From: Paraglaciecola arctica BSs20135 | GTDB lineage: Bacteria; Pseudomonadota; Gammaproteobacteria; Enterobacterales; Alteromonadaceae | DNA length: 64,000 nt | Direction: 5' to 3' | NCBI RefSeq assembly: GCF_000314995.1 | Contig: NZ_BAEO01000027.1 | Span: forward strand, 1-64,000 | Part shown: positions 18,240-29,279 of the stretch, in pieces | Layout of the letters: each line of letters begins with the position of its first letter | Numbering within the stretch: the stretch's first letter is position 1 | Position numbers and translations under genes: made by a program | The notes under the pieces: generated by a model | Databases searched by the model: none | What the model was told of the DNA's origin: nothing | Seen by the model: the letters and a program-made list of their open reading frames with translations, nothing else

Positions 18240-19163
18240 TTGAAAATTACCTTATCGATTTATTTGCCACTAATGTTCACTGTTATATTGATTTCATCAT
18301 GTTCGCTAGTTAACCAAGACGCACAGCCTAGTCTTATTACAGCAAGCCCAGTTACAAAAAGTGTCCTTAAAAAAGAAACCAATTCCTTTGCAGATGTGGT
18401 TTCCGTAACTAGCTCATTGAGTCGACAATATGGTGCCGATAAAGTGCTAGTGGTGATGGATATTGATAACACTATACTCACTAGTACCTCAGATTTGGGT
18501 AGTGATGTTTGGTATCAATGGCAAACTGACAAACTTGAGGTTAAGCCTACAGCAGCACAAAAAGTTACTTGTTTGTTTGAAGATTCAATTGGCTTGCTTT
18601 ACGAGTTAGCTGTTATGGAGTTAACCGAAAACAAGCTAAACCAAACTATATCCAATTGGCAAAATGCTGGACATACAGTTATGGCATTAACGTCTCGTGC
18701 GCCTAAATATCGCGCCGCTACTGAACGAGAATTAGCCCGTAATCAAATTGAATTGGCTTCCAGTGCGCTGCTACCAGTAGGTCAAGATTCAATGCTGCTT
18801 AGAGAAATAAAGGGCAGAGAAATCAGCTACATGCAAGGTGTTATGATGAGCTCAGGCCTAAATAAAGGGGAAATGCTGCAATACTTGTTAGATAAAACTC
18901 AACGAGAATTTTCGGCTATAGTGTTCGTGGATGATTCTCAAAAAAATATTGATGATATGTACAAGGCCTATCAAAACGTAAAAAATCTGGATGTGCGTAT
19001 AGTGCATTACACACGGATAGAAGATGAACGGCATAAACAATTTGGTCAGGTATTAACGCAAGGTCAAGCAGATACTATGGCCGAGCAATGGAAGCAGTTG
19101 AACATCACCTTACAGCAAATATTCCCAGAAAGAGACTTAGCTCAAGGCTGTTTGTCTATTTAA
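18240..19163 (+). CDS. HAD-like DUF2608 lipoprotein
   Basis: 307 residues from a TTG at 18240, chosen because ATAGGA sits 7 bases upstream; a TTG at 18234 is in the same frame. The N-terminus is a lipoprotein signal (VILISSC, Ser at +2). The HAD nucleophile motif VVMDIDNTIL, the later TSRAPKYRAATERELARNQI segment and VFVDDSQKNIDDM make it a DUF2608-type HAD-fold protein of the cell envelope. Such proteins look like phosphatases, but no substrate is known. It appears to be a single-gene transcript. Confidence 0.75.
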   Translation: MKITLSIYLPLMFTVILISSCSLVNQDAQPSLITASPVTKSVLKKETNSFADVVSVTSSLSRQYGADKVLVVMDIDNTILTSTSDLGSDVWYQWQTDKLEVKPTAAQKVTCLFEDSIGLLYELAVMELTENKLNQTISNWQNAGHTVMALTSRAPKYRAATERELARNQIELASSALLPVGQDSMLLREIKGREISYMQGVMMSSGLNKGEMLQYLLDKTQREFSAIVFVDDSQKNIDDMYKAYQNVKNLDVRIVHYTRIEDERHKQFGQVLTQGQADTMAEQWKQLNITLQQIFPERDLAQGCLSI

Positions 19164-19175
19164 GTTTTACTAAGA

Positions 19176-19340
19176 TTGACGTATTTATCATTGCTTGGGG
19201 CGGAACAACGAAGAGTACTTTATTGGGAGCGGTATAATACCACTCTGGCCGAATATAAAGATCAGCCAGAACCCTTAAAACACCCTGTTCGTTTAATTCA
19301 GTTTGTCAAAATAATGATTTTATATTGTTTAATCTTTTAA
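19176..19340 (+). pseudogene. Possible C-terminal gene remnant, 54 codons
   Basis: In the same frame as the DUF2608 gene, after its stop, an open stretch runs from a TTG at 19176 to TAA at 19340. Its predicted sequence (RRVLYWERYNTTLAEYKDQP followed by EPLKHPVRLIQFVKIM) is charged, aromatic and protein-like rather than the usual translation of AT-rich spacer. There is no good ribosome-binding site. It may be the end of a decayed gene or a real small protein; I do not recognise the family. Confidence 0.25.
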
Positions 19341-19343
19341 GCA

Positions 19344-20612
<1,269 letters not shown>

Positions 20613-20858
20613 CTAGGGCTACTATTTGGGAAGGTAAAGCGTATATACGCTGATAATGCTGGTATGGATAAGTATTCATAGTCAGAGTATGCATGTTGCC
20701 ATCGGCAAACTTGTAATTCAATGGTGTGTATATCATTTATTGCTTTTTACCTCACCTAATACCGTAGAATTGAGCACTTAGCGTTATCAAACAAGGTTAG
20801 CCTTACTTGTTATACCAATAATGTGTACCCTTAGTTTAAAAAGCATTAGTAATCAAAC

Positions 20859-23792
20859 ATGATGATGTCGACTCAGATCTCAATATTTACAGCAGCAGTA
20901 GCTCAAATTTTAAAGCCGCAAGGTATCATTACTGAATACAGTAAACGTTATGCCTACGGAACAGACGCCAGTTTTTATCAGCTAACACCACAATTGGTGT
21001 TGATTGTCAGCAATCTCAGTCAATTAATTCAAATTGTTAAACTTGCCAATAGCTATCAGGTAGCCATTACCTTTCGCGCTGCAGGTACAAGCTTGTCTGG
21101 TCAAGCCGTCACTGATTCTGTTCTTATCATGTTGTCAGACGATTGGGTTGAATTTCAGATCCATGAACAAGGCCATAAAATCACCTTGCAACCTGGCATT
21201 ATTGGAGCAAAAGCGAATGAAATACTTAAACCTTTTGGACGTAAAATTGGTCCCGATCCTGCTTCTATAAATAGCTGCAAAATTGGTGGTATTGCTGCTA
21301 ACAATTCATCAGGTATGTGTTGTGGTGTACTACAAAATAGCTATCACACAGTTGCAGATATGACGATTATCTTTGCAGACGGTACTGAATTAAATACCGC
21401 TTGTGAACAAAGTTGTGGATCTTTTTTATCTACTCATCAAAGCTTAATTGAGCAGTTATTAGAGCTGTCAGCGAGCCTCAACAACAATACTGAACTTAAA
21501 CAAAAAGTTATCCAAAAATATCGATTAAAAAATACCACAGGTTATGGCATTAATGCGCTAATCGACTTTTCTGATCCAATAGAGATGATCAAACATCTGA
21601 TGATTGGCTCTGAGGGAACATTAGGATTTATCGCTGACATTAGCTTGCATACTGTCGAAGATAATCCATTTAAAAGTACCGGTTTTTTTATCTTTAGCAG
21701 TACTAAGCTTGCTTGTCAGCTAATTGAACAATTAGCTGACCTTGATGTGAATGCCCTAGAGTTACTCGATAAAGGTGCCCTCATGTCAGTAGCTGAACAT
21801 GACATTATGCCAAAAGCGATAGCAGAATTTCCCGTTGATTCTGTAGCGCTATTAATAGAAATTCAAGAGTCAAGTTTACAGTTATTAAACGATAAAGTTC
21901 TGAGTGTCACCCAGAAAATACAATCTTTTGACCATGCATTGTTAGCGCAAATTGCTTTTGATAGCGACGCACTGCGTAATCAAGCATTGTGGAATATTCG
22001 TAAAGGCACTTTTCCTGCTGTAGGCGCAATGCGAGATCCAGGCACAACTGTAATAATTGAAGATGTTGCATTTCCACTCGCTTCCCTTGCCACTGGCATT
22101 GTTGAATTACATAAATTATTTCAACAATATGGCTACCAAGAAGCCATTATTTTTGGTCATGCTTTAGCTGGAAATCTACATTTTGTTTTTACACAAGCAT
22201 TTGATACCGCTGAAAAAATACAAAGATATGATGCATTTATGGTTGCCGTTGCAAACCTTGTAGCAGTGCAATTAAGTGGCTCACTTAAAGCTGAGCATGG
22301 AACAGGCCGAAATATGGCGCCCTTTGTTGAACTGGAATGGGGGGCAGATGCATATCAAATAATGAAAGCGCTCAAAGAAGTGTTTGATCCTCTAAATATC
22401 CTCAACCCTGGCGTGATCATTAATGATGATGATAAAGCGCATATTAGGGATCTTAAAATAATGCCGGTTACTCACGACATTATAGATAAATGTATCGAAT
22501 GTGGTTTTTGTGAATCAGTGTGCCCATCTCAAGGGTTTACCTACACGCCTCGTCAGAGAATTAGTGTGCGTCGGCGAATTGAACATTTAAAACATACAAT
22601 AAGTGAGTCTGAAGCAAGTCCTGCAGCAAAAGACTCTTTGGCTGTGCTAAAAGACCAGTATCATCAACTGCAACATGACTATCAGTTTTTAGGTATTGAT
22701 AGTTGTGCTGCAACTGGACTATGCGAGATGCAATGCCCTGTGGGAATTAATACCGGTGATTTCATTAAGGCGTTACGTAAAGAAGATCACCAGCGTTCTG
22801 CAGTTAAAAAACAACTGGCTAATGTCAGCGCAAAACATTTATCTACAGTGACAAAAATAGCCAGTTTGGGTTTGAGCGCTGTCAGTAAAGGAAAAGCACT
22901 TGTTGGCGAGTCGTCTGTAACTAAAGGCTTTCAATTCTTAAATAAGTATTCCGCCGGTTTTGTTCCGCTGTATTTCTCAAGTTGGCCCAAAGGCGAGGGA
23001 AAACTTAAAACAGGTTTTTACCCATCTTCTAATCCTAGATTGAGGCAAAACTCACAAGACAATAAAGTCATCTATTTCCCAGCTTGTGCTGGCAGAGTAT
23101 TTGCTCCGCCCAGTGGAGGTGTTGCTAACTCCTTGTCGCAAGTTGTTGTTTCGGTCTTAAATAAAGCTGGCTTTGATGTTGTGATCCCTTTTGAAAGCCC
23201 ATCATTATGTTGTGGAATGGCATTTTCTAGTAAAGGGGATGAAAAAAATGCTACTGAGAAATTGAGCCAAACACATGGGGTTTTCATAGACTACAGCGAA
23301 AATGGAAAGTACCCCATTATCACAGATGCAAGTGCATGTGCTCTGTCATTAAAACAAGGTGAGCATGGTTTAAAAATTTACGAATCAGCTGAGTTTGTCA
23401 GTGATTTTATTTTGCCACATTTACAGGTTAGTTCGAAAAAAGACCACGTATTGTTACATGTTACTTGTAGTAGCAAGCGCGGTAATATTGAGCAGCAACT
23501 GGTAAATATTGCAAATCATTGTGCCCATAAGGTAGAGATCCCCGCGGACATTTCCTGTTGTGGCTTTGCCGGCGACAAAGGTTTCTATCAACCTGAATTA
23601 AATCAACACGCATTAAGGCATTTGAAAAAACAACGCCCAGATGATTGCATTGTTGGCTATAGCAATAATAGAAGTTGTGAAATAGGCTTAACGCGCCACA
23701 GCGAAATTCCCTACCAGTCAATTCTGTATTTGCTTGATGAAGTGAGCAAACCATTACCTAATTTAATTAGCGAGGTAAAAAACACAGTTTGA
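20859..23792 (+). CDS. dld: FAD/4Fe-4S D-lactate dehydrogenase (Dld-II type)
   Basis: 977 residues in three parts: an FAD-binding oxidase domain (FRAAGTSLSGQAVTDSVLI near residue 75, the ALELLDKGA and AEHGTGRNMAPFVE segments), a dicluster 4Fe-4S domain (CIECGFCESVCP and CAATGLCEMQCPVG), and a C-terminal CCG-type domain (SLCCGMAFSSKG, SCCGFAGDKGFY). This fits the quinone-linked D-lactate dehydrogenases of Pseudomonas/Shewanella type, at the inner face of the membrane; D-2-hydroxyglutarate dehydrogenase relatives are the alternative. It is the first gene of the plus-strand peptidoglycan series, and D-lactate is exactly what the downstream MurQ etherase releases. Confidence 0.83.
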   Translation: MMMSTQISIFTAAVAQILKPQGIITEYSKRYAYGTDASFYQLTPQLVLIVSNLSQLIQIVKLANSYQVAITFRAAGTSLSGQAVTDSVLIMLSDDWVEFQIHEQGHKITLQPGIIGAKANEILKPFGRKIGPDPASINSCKIGGIAANNSSGMCCGVLQNSYHTVADMTIIFADGTELNTACEQSCGSFLSTHQSLIEQLLELSASLNNNTELKQKVIQKYRLKNTTGYGINALIDFSDPIEMIKHLMIGSEGTLGFIADISLHTVEDNPFKSTGFFIFSSTKLACQLIEQLADLDVNALELLDKGALMSVAEHDIMPKAIAEFPVDSVALLIEIQESSLQLLNDKVLSVTQKIQSFDHALLAQIAFDSDALRNQALWNIRKGTFPAVGAMRDPGTTVIIEDVAFPLASLATGIVELHKLFQQYGYQEAIIFGHALAGNLHFVFTQAFDTAEKIQRYDAFMVAVANLVAVQLSGSLKAEHGTGRNMAPFVELEWGADAYQIMKALKEVFDPLNILNPGVIINDDDKAHIRDLKIMPVTHDIIDKCIECGFCESVCPSQGFTYTPRQRISVRRRIEHLKHTISESEASPAAKDSLAVLKDQYHQLQHDYQFLGIDSCAATGLCEMQCPVGINTGDFIKALRKEDHQRSAVKKQLANVSAKHLSTVTKIASLGLSAVSKGKALVGESSVTKGFQFLNKYSAGFVPLYFSSWPKGEGKLKTGFYPSSNPRLRQNSQDNKVIYFPACAGRVFAPPSGGVANSLSQVVVSVLNKAGFDVVIPFESPSLCCGMAFSSKGDEKNATEKLSQTHGVFIDYSENGKYPIITDASACALSLKQGEHGLKIYESAEFVSDFILPHLQVSSKKDHVLLHVTCSSKRGNIEQQLVNIANHCAHKVEIPADISCCGFAGDKGFYQPELNQHALRHLKKQRPDDCIVGYSNNRSCEIGLTRHSEIPYQSILYLLDEVSKPLPNLISEVKNTV

Positions 23793-23909
23793 CAAAGATT
23801 TGCCACAATGAAGCCGAGCGTTATTCCACCACAAGTTATACAATCTTGATTATCTGATCGTATAAAGCTATCGACATGATACTCAAAAATTACTAGTATG
23901 TTTTATTGG

Positions 23910-23925
23910 TGGAATAATTTATTTC
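23910..23925. promoter_or_regulatory. Candidate regulator site upstream of nhaC-like gene
   Basis: TGGAATAATTTATTTC, a near palindrome (GGAATAA-T-TTATTTC). Its first 14 bases recur exactly at 41135-41148 upstream of the sugar kinase, and GAATAATATATTC occurs at 25471 upstream of the symporter. RpiR-family regulators bind short AT-rich palindromes of this kind, so this may be a site of the regulator at 29276. Weak on its own because the region is AT-rich. Confidence 0.3.
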
Positions 23926-24034
23926 ATTTTTTAGCTAGATAATGCTGGTATTGTAATAAAGATTTTTTACCTTAATTTCCATGAAAGCACGACTAATAAT
24001 AACAAGCATTAAATTGCATTAAACAGGAATACAA

Positions 24035-25411
24035 ATGGATATCTATTCAATCATCCCCCCCATAGTCGCTATTGTGGTGGTTTTTTGGAAAAAAGAGGTC
24101 ATCCTCGCACTATTTTTAGCTATTTTAAGCTCTGAGTTTATTGGTCTATTTGCGTCACCAGATACATCAATGTGGCTTACCCCAATCAACACCATTGAAC
24201 AAATTGTAAATGTCGTCAGTAGTCCCGGTAATGCACGGGTTTTACTTTTCAGCTTGCTGGTTGGTGCTTTGTTGGCATTTATTAGAGACTCTGGAGGCGT
24301 GGCAGCAACGGTTAATTTATTAGTTAGCAAAGGCATAGGAAAAAGTAAAAGGCAGGTGGGCGCACTAACCATGTTCACCGGTATTGCGGTGTTTATTGAA
24401 TCAAATTTAAGTGTATTGACTGCAGGCATTTTGGCCCGAGGCTTATTTGATAAATACAAAATGAGTCGAGCACGCCTAGCTTATATTATCGATAGCACTA
24501 GTGCCCCTGTGTGTATTTTAATACTGCTCAATGGCTGGGGAGCCCTAGTATTAGGCTTACTCAGCAATTATGAATTAGCTGAAACGCCAGTCAGTATACT
24601 TGTGGGTACTATTCCTCTAAATTTCTACGCCATCATCACGCTATTAGTGGTCGCTTATACAATTGCCAAAGACAAAGTACATGGGCCGATGTTAGAGGCT
24701 GAGAAATTATGCAAAACATCAAGCCATGAATTAGAAAGTGCGGCTCCTACAAAAGCGCGTTTTATGTTGCTACCTTTGGCTGTCATGATCTTCGGTATGA
24801 TCGCTTTTATGCTGTGGACAGGTCAGGGTAATTTAATTCAAGGCAGCGGTACTAAGTCGGTACTTTATTCAACCTTCTTAGCTTGTGTTGTCGCTTATTT
24901 GTTATTGGTATGGCACAAACGCTACACTCATCATGAAGTTGTGCAACTTGGTTTTAAAGGCATTGGTGAATTATTGCCTGTGGTCACAATTGTATTATTA
25001 TCACTGACTTTAGGGGCTAGTTTAAAAACCTTGGGTACAGGTGTGTTTGTTGCAGGGTTAGTTGGTGATTACTTACCTTTAGTTTTAGTTGCTCCAATGT
25101 TATTTATTGCCGGTGGTATTATGTCCTTTACCACAGGTACATCTTGGGGAACCTTCGCTATTTTAGTGCCTATTGGTGTGCCGTTAATACAAACTTTAGG
25201 TTTGCCGCCTTCCTTGGTTATTGCTGCGATACTTGGTGGTGGTGTATTTGGTGATCATTGTTCACCCATTTCTGATACTACCGCTATTTCTTCGATAGCA
25301 GCTGGATGCGATATACTCACACATGTTAAAACACAAATGCCTTATGCATTGTTTGGCGGTGTCTTGAGTATCATTGCTTACATCATAGCCAGCTATGTGA
25401 TGATAGGTTAA
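24035..25411 (+). CDS. NhaC-family Na+/H+ antiporter-like membrane protein
   Basis: 458 residues with about eleven to twelve membrane segments. The SIIPPIVAIVVVFWKKEVILAL opening, the FTGIAVFIESNLSVLTAG segment and the TTGTSWGTFAILVPIGVPL...GGGVFGDHCSPISDTT block are characteristic of the NhaC/IT superfamily. A good AGGAATAC ribosome-binding site precedes the ATG. Family members exchange Na+ for H+, or organic acids such as lactate/malate. In this setting (after D-lactate dehydrogenase, before a sodium symporter) it could move D-lactate or an amino acid, or maintain the sodium cycle; the sequence does not decide. Confidence 0.82.
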   Translation: MDIYSIIPPIVAIVVVFWKKEVILALFLAILSSEFIGLFASPDTSMWLTPINTIEQIVNVVSSPGNARVLLFSLLVGALLAFIRDSGGVAATVNLLVSKGIGKSKRQVGALTMFTGIAVFIESNLSVLTAGILARGLFDKYKMSRARLAYIIDSTSAPVCILILLNGWGALVLGLLSNYELAETPVSILVGTIPLNFYAIITLLVVAYTIAKDKVHGPMLEAEKLCKTSSHELESAAPTKARFMLLPLAVMIFGMIAFMLWTGQGNLIQGSGTKSVLYSTFLACVVAYLLLVWHKRYTHHEVVQLGFKGIGELLPVVTIVLLSLTLGASLKTLGTGVFVAGLVGDYLPLVLVAPMLFIAGGIMSFTTGTSWGTFAILVPIGVPLIQTLGLPPSLVIAAILGGGVFGDHCSPISDTTAISSIAAGCDILTHVKTQMPYALFGGVLSIIAYIIASYVMIG

Positions 25412-25470
25412 GTAGCAGTTTTTTAGCTGTTCACTAATAAATTTTTATTTCTTTGTATACAATATTTAGT

Positions 25471-25495
25471 GAATAATATATTCTTGAATTATTCA
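25471..25495. promoter_or_regulatory. Inverted repeats in front of the symporter-murQ-namZ operon
   Basis: GAATAAT and ATTATTC form a 7-10-7 inverted repeat (25471-25494). Inside it are GAATAATATATTC and the perfect TGAATTATTCA (25485-25495). This lies 25 bases before the symporter ATG, a repressor-like position. The 13 bases AATTATTCATATT recur at 30267-30279 upstream of the RpiR gene, making it a candidate MurR-type operator. Confidence 0.4.
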
Positions 25496-25519
25496 TATTG
25501 AGAAATAAATGAGAACCCT

Positions 25520-27100
25520 ATGTTAGAACAATACACGGGCTTAGATTGGCTGGTATTTGCCATTTATGGTTTAGTGTTATTAGGTTCTGGTTGGTTTTTT
25601 AGTCGCAAATCGGCTAACAGCCAAGATTACTTTCTGGGTGGAAATTCCATGCCCGTTTGGGTTGTTGCCATTTCAGTTTTGGCAACATCTCAATCTGCCG
25701 CGACCTTTTTAGGTGGCCCTGATCAAGGTTATCGTGGTGATTTTTCCTATCTCAGTTCCAATCTAGGCGCCTTTATCGCAGCGCTATTTGTATCCTATTT
25801 TCTTATTCCTCGTTTTTACCAACTCAATGTCTACACTGTTTACGAATTACTAGAAAAACGCTTTGGAGCAAAAGCCAAGCAGTACTCTGGTTTAATGTAT
25901 TTATTTGGACGAGTGTTTGCCAGTGGTGCGCGTTTATATATGGCAGCTATTGCCATTTCGATGATCTTGTTTGGTGATATCGCCGCCATGAATGTTGTTA
26001 TCGCGGTATTTATTATTTCAAGTTGTGGATTGTTGTATACGGTTTATGGCGGTATTCGTTCTGTCATTTATAGCGATGTATTACAATGTGGCATATACGT
26101 GGGCGCGGCTATGGCCGTAGTCTATTTTCTTTATGCCGCTATACCTGCTGATTTCAGCACTATTTTACAAGCTTTATCCGATCCCGGTTCAGGAGCTGAG
26201 TCTAAACTGACGTTTTTCCATTTTGACCTGGATTTTAGCTCTAAAGGTGTATTTAACTTTTGGTCGGTGATCACCGGTTTTGTGCTGCTCAATATTGCCG
26301 CTTTTGGTTTAGATCAAGATATGACGCAACGAGTATTGACCTGCAAAAACGCTAAAGAGGGCAGCAAAGCAATGTTGTACTCAGTGATCATGGTTATTCC
26401 AGTGATGCTGATATTTATCTCAATCGGCTTATTGTTGTTTATATTTTATGACCGTCCCGACATCATGAACAACGGTTTAGCTAACGCAGTGGTGCCAAGC
26501 TTTAAAGGCGAGTCAGTCACTATCTTTATGTATTATGTGCTAAATGAAATACCTGCTGGTGTAAAGGCCTTGGTGACTGTGGGGATAATCGCGGCGGCGC
26601 TTTCGACCTTAAACTCAGGGTTAAATTCTATGTCATCTGTCATGGTGCAAGATTTGTATCGACCTTGGTTACTGCGTCGTAAACAAAAGGTGAATGATCT
26701 TCATTTTGTAAAAGCCGGCAGAATAGGCATGTTGGTGGTTGCGCTTGCGCTAAGTGCCATGGCTTGTTTGTGTTATTTCTGGCAACAACATTCGGATATG
26801 CCGCTGTTGCAATTTGCGCTTAGTGTGATGGTGTTTTCCTACAGTGGATTATTGGGTGTTTATTTTACTGTGTTATTCACCCAGCGGGGCAATCAAAAAA
26901 CAGTATTAGCCGCTTTATTAGGGGGCTTTATGCTGACACTATTTTTCCAACCTTATGTAATGGCATTAATTCTACCCAAGGCATGGTTGTTTGATCTAGG
27001 GTTTACTTGGCAGCTATGTATAGGTAGTGCTGCAGCCTTTTTGATCTGTATTAGCGGGGCTAGCCAAACAGAACAAACAGAATTAGTACAAGATAACTAA
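25520..27100 (+). CDS. Sodium:solute symporter (SSS family), candidate amino-sugar importer
   Basis: 526 residues with about thirteen to fourteen membrane helices. The SSS signatures are clear: GSGWFFSRKSANSQDYFLGG, the Na+-site helix SVLATSQSAATFLGGPDQG and TVYGGIRSVIYSDVLQ. The SGLT-like branch carries sugars. It is 70 bases before murQ on the same strand, so it is the natural inner-membrane importer for MurNAc, GlcNAc-MurNAc or another amino sugar; no PTS permease is present. The inferred consequence is that MurNAc enters unphosphorylated and needs a kinase, which the locus also supplies (41398). Confidence 0.85.
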   Translation: MLEQYTGLDWLVFAIYGLVLLGSGWFFSRKSANSQDYFLGGNSMPVWVVAISVLATSQSAATFLGGPDQGYRGDFSYLSSNLGAFIAALFVSYFLIPRFYQLNVYTVYELLEKRFGAKAKQYSGLMYLFGRVFASGARLYMAAIAISMILFGDIAAMNVVIAVFIISSCGLLYTVYGGIRSVIYSDVLQCGIYVGAAMAVVYFLYAAIPADFSTILQALSDPGSGAESKLTFFHFDLDFSSKGVFNFWSVITGFVLLNIAAFGLDQDMTQRVLTCKNAKEGSKAMLYSVIMVIPVMLIFISIGLLLFIFYDRPDIMNNGLANAVVPSFKGESVTIFMYYVLNEIPAGVKALVTVGIIAAALSTLNSGLNSMSSVMVQDLYRPWLLRRKQKVNDLHFVKAGRIGMLVVALALSAMACLCYFWQQHSDMPLLQFALSVMVFSYSGLLGVYFTVLFTQRGNQKTVLAALLGGFMLTLFFQPYVMALILPKAWLFDLGFTWQLCIGSAAAFLICISGASQTEQTELVQDN

Positions 27101-27170
27101 CGCAAATTGGTATATAAAACACACCAATATTGCTTATGTACATTAATCAAAAAAGAAATGTGAAAATACA

Positions 27171-28094
27171 ATGACTCAAAACCTTCTTTTAAATGAGCTC
27201 CATTCTATCTTGTCAGAGTCGCGTAACAGCAGCACTTTAGACATTGATTTGTTGTCAACTGAAGCAATATTACAAAAAATTAATGAGGAAGATCAGAAAG
27301 TAGCTCAAGCAATAAAACCTGCCTTACCTAATATCGCCAAAGCGGTCGACTCTATAGTTGCGGCTTTTCAAAATCAAGGTCGATTAATTTACATTGGCGC
27401 CGGTACCAGTGGCCGTTTAGGCATTCTTGATGCGGTTGAATGTATGCCAACCTTTAGTGTCACTGAAAACATGGTAGTTGGTATTATAGCTGGTGGAGAA
27501 AAAGCCATAAAGCGAGCGGTTGAGGGAGCTGAAGATAACGAAGAAGCGGCAATTATTGATTTAGCCGCAATAAATTTGAAGGCTAATGATGTTGTTGTGG
27601 GCATTGCGGCTAGTGGGCGTACGCCTTATGTCATTTCTGCATTAAGATACGCGAGAGAAATAGGGGCGACGTCAGTGTCAGTTAGTTGCAACCCCAATTC
27701 TGCTATTGCCAAAGAAGCAGACATTGATATTTGTGCCGCAGTAGGAGCTGAAATTCTCACCGGCTCAACCCGCATGAAATCGGGAACTGCACAAAAACTC
27801 ATCTTAAATATGTTGAGCACCGCCAGCATGATCAGAATTGGTAAAACTTACCAAAACCTAATGGTTGATGTGAGTGCCAGCAATGCCAAACTGTATGCTC
27901 GAGCCTTATTAATAGTTATGCAGGCCACGGACTGTGATGAGGAAACCGCTACACAAGCTTTAAAAGAAGCTGGTAATGAAGCCAAATTAGCTGTTTTAAT
28001 GGTATTAACAGATACCAGTGCCATTCAAGCGGCCGACCTATTGAAGCAACACCAGGGCTTTTTGCGCAAAGCAGTTCAAAGCAGAGCTCAATAA
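27171..28094 (+). CDS. murQ: N-acetylmuramic acid 6-phosphate etherase
   Basis: 307 residues. The SIS-domain signature [20 protein letters not shown] and the acidic segment [12 protein letters not shown] are those of MurQ, and the substrate loop [17 protein letters not shown] is conserved. The enzyme splits the lactyl ether of MurNAc-6-P in the cytosol, giving GlcNAc-6-P and D-lactate. It sits between the symporter and namZ; its two products feed the D-lactate dehydrogenase at 20859 and NagA/NagB at 55959 and 58461. Length and motifs match E. coli and Bacillus MurQ. Confidence 0.95.
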   Translation: MTQNLLLNELHSILSESRNSSTLDIDLLSTEAILQKINEEDQKVAQAIKPALPNIAKAVDSIVAAFQNQGRLIYIGAGTSGRLGILDAVECMPTFSVTENMVVGIIAGGEKAIKRAVEGAEDNEEAAIIDLAAINLKANDVVVGIAASGRTPYVISALRYAREIGATSVSVSCNPNSAIAKEADIDICAAVGAEILTGSTRMKSGTAQKLILNMLSTASMIRIGKTYQNLMVDVSASNAKLYARALLIVMQATDCDEETATQALKEAGNEAKLAVLMVLTDTSAIQAADLLKQHQGFLRKAVQSRAQ

Positions 28095-28097
28095 CCA

Positions 28098-29279
28098 ATG
28101 AATATGTCATTCTTACTTAAAGTAGTTTTACTTACATTGATTATGGCGATAACAGCTTGCTCCAGCTTGCAGACTCCCCAAGCTATTCAAGTAGGCGCTC
28201 AGCGTGGAGAGTTATATTTACCTCTACTGCAGAATAAAAAAGTGGCTCTGGTGGTTAATCAGTCCTCGCGGGTTAACAACCAACACTTGCTTGACTATTT
28301 GTTGTCAAAGCAGGTAAATGTAGTGCGTATTTTTGCACCAGAACATGGCTTTAGAGGCGACCATGATGCTGGTGCTCAGGTGAAAAATGCTATCGACCCT
28401 GTTACAGGTATTGCCATTACATCTATTTATGGAAAAAATAAAAAGCCTGAAAAATTTATAATGGATGAAGTGGATGTTGTCATTTTCGACATTCAAGATG
28501 TTGGCGTAAGGTTTTATACCTTCATCAGTTCAATGCACTACATGATGGAAGCGGCAGCAGAGTCCAACACCCAGTTTATTGTTTTTGATCGCCCCAATCC
28601 CAACGGAAAATTTGTTGATGGGCCGATATTAGAAGCTGAGTTTCAATCTTTTGTTGGTATGCACCCTATCCCCGTACTCCACGGTATGACGTTAGCCGAG
28701 TTGGCCTTAATGATAAAAGGAGAAGCTTGGATAAATAAAGCGGCATCCTTAGATCTCATCACCATAGCTAACAATCACTATGGTCGCGAATTACCCTATA
28801 CTTTGCCTGTGGCACCCAGCCCTAATTTACCCAATAGCCAAGCTATTCAGTTATATCCATCATTGTGTTTTTTTGAAGCCACACCTGTAAGTATTGGCCG
28901 TGGAACGGCGTTTCCATTCCAAGTGATGGGGCATGACTCGGTGCCACTAGGAGACTTTGAGTTCACCCCCATTGCAACGCCCGGAGCTGCCTTACATCCT
29001 AAACTTGAAAACCAATTATTGTTTGGGAAGGATCTACGCCAAAGTAACATTGAGGGGCTGAACTTAGATGGGTTTATTTATGCTTATCAGCAATTCAAAA
29101 GCGCGGGTTATGACTTTTTTGAGCGAGCCAATTTTATGGATAAATTAGCTGGCACAGATTCCTTACGCTTAGCTATTGAACAAGGGCAAAGTGCAGAGCA
29201 GATAAAGGCCGCGTGGCAATCCAACTTGCAAGCCTTTAAACAGCAACGTAAAGCGTATCTATTGTATCCAGACTATTAA
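28098..29279 (+). CDS. namZ: Exo-beta-N-acetylmuramidase (DUF1343), lipoprotein
   Basis: 393 residues with a lipobox (LIMAITAC, Ser at +2). The DUF1343 hallmarks are all here: VVNQSSRVNNQHLLDYLL, FAPEHGFRGDHDAG, VVIFDIQDVGVRFYTFISSM, FDRPNPNG and APSPNLPNSQAI. Bacillus subtilis NamZ (YbbC), of similar size, removes MurNAc from the non-reducing end of glycan after NagZ and AmiE have acted. Here it follows murQ by 3 bases in one operon and is anchored in the envelope, so it should deliver free MurNAc for import. Its stop overlaps the convergent RpiR gene by four bases. Confidence 0.93.
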   Translation: MNMSFLLKVVLLTLIMAITACSSLQTPQAIQVGAQRGELYLPLLQNKKVALVVNQSSRVNNQHLLDYLLSKQVNVVRIFAPEHGFRGDHDAGAQVKNAIDPVTGIAITSIYGKNKKPEKFIMDEVDVVIFDIQDVGVRFYTFISSMHYMMEAAAESNTQFIVFDRPNPNGKFVDGPILEAEFQSFVGMHPIPVLHGMTLAELALMIKGEAWINKAASLDLITIANNHYGRELPYTLPVAPSPNLPNSQAIQLYPSLCFFEATPVSIGRGTAFPFQVMGHDSVPLGDFEFTPIATPGAALHPKLENQLLFGKDLRQSNIEGLNLDGFIYAYQQFKSAGYDFFERANFMDKLAGTDSLRLAIEQGQSAEQIKAAWQSNLQAFKQQRKAYLLYPDY

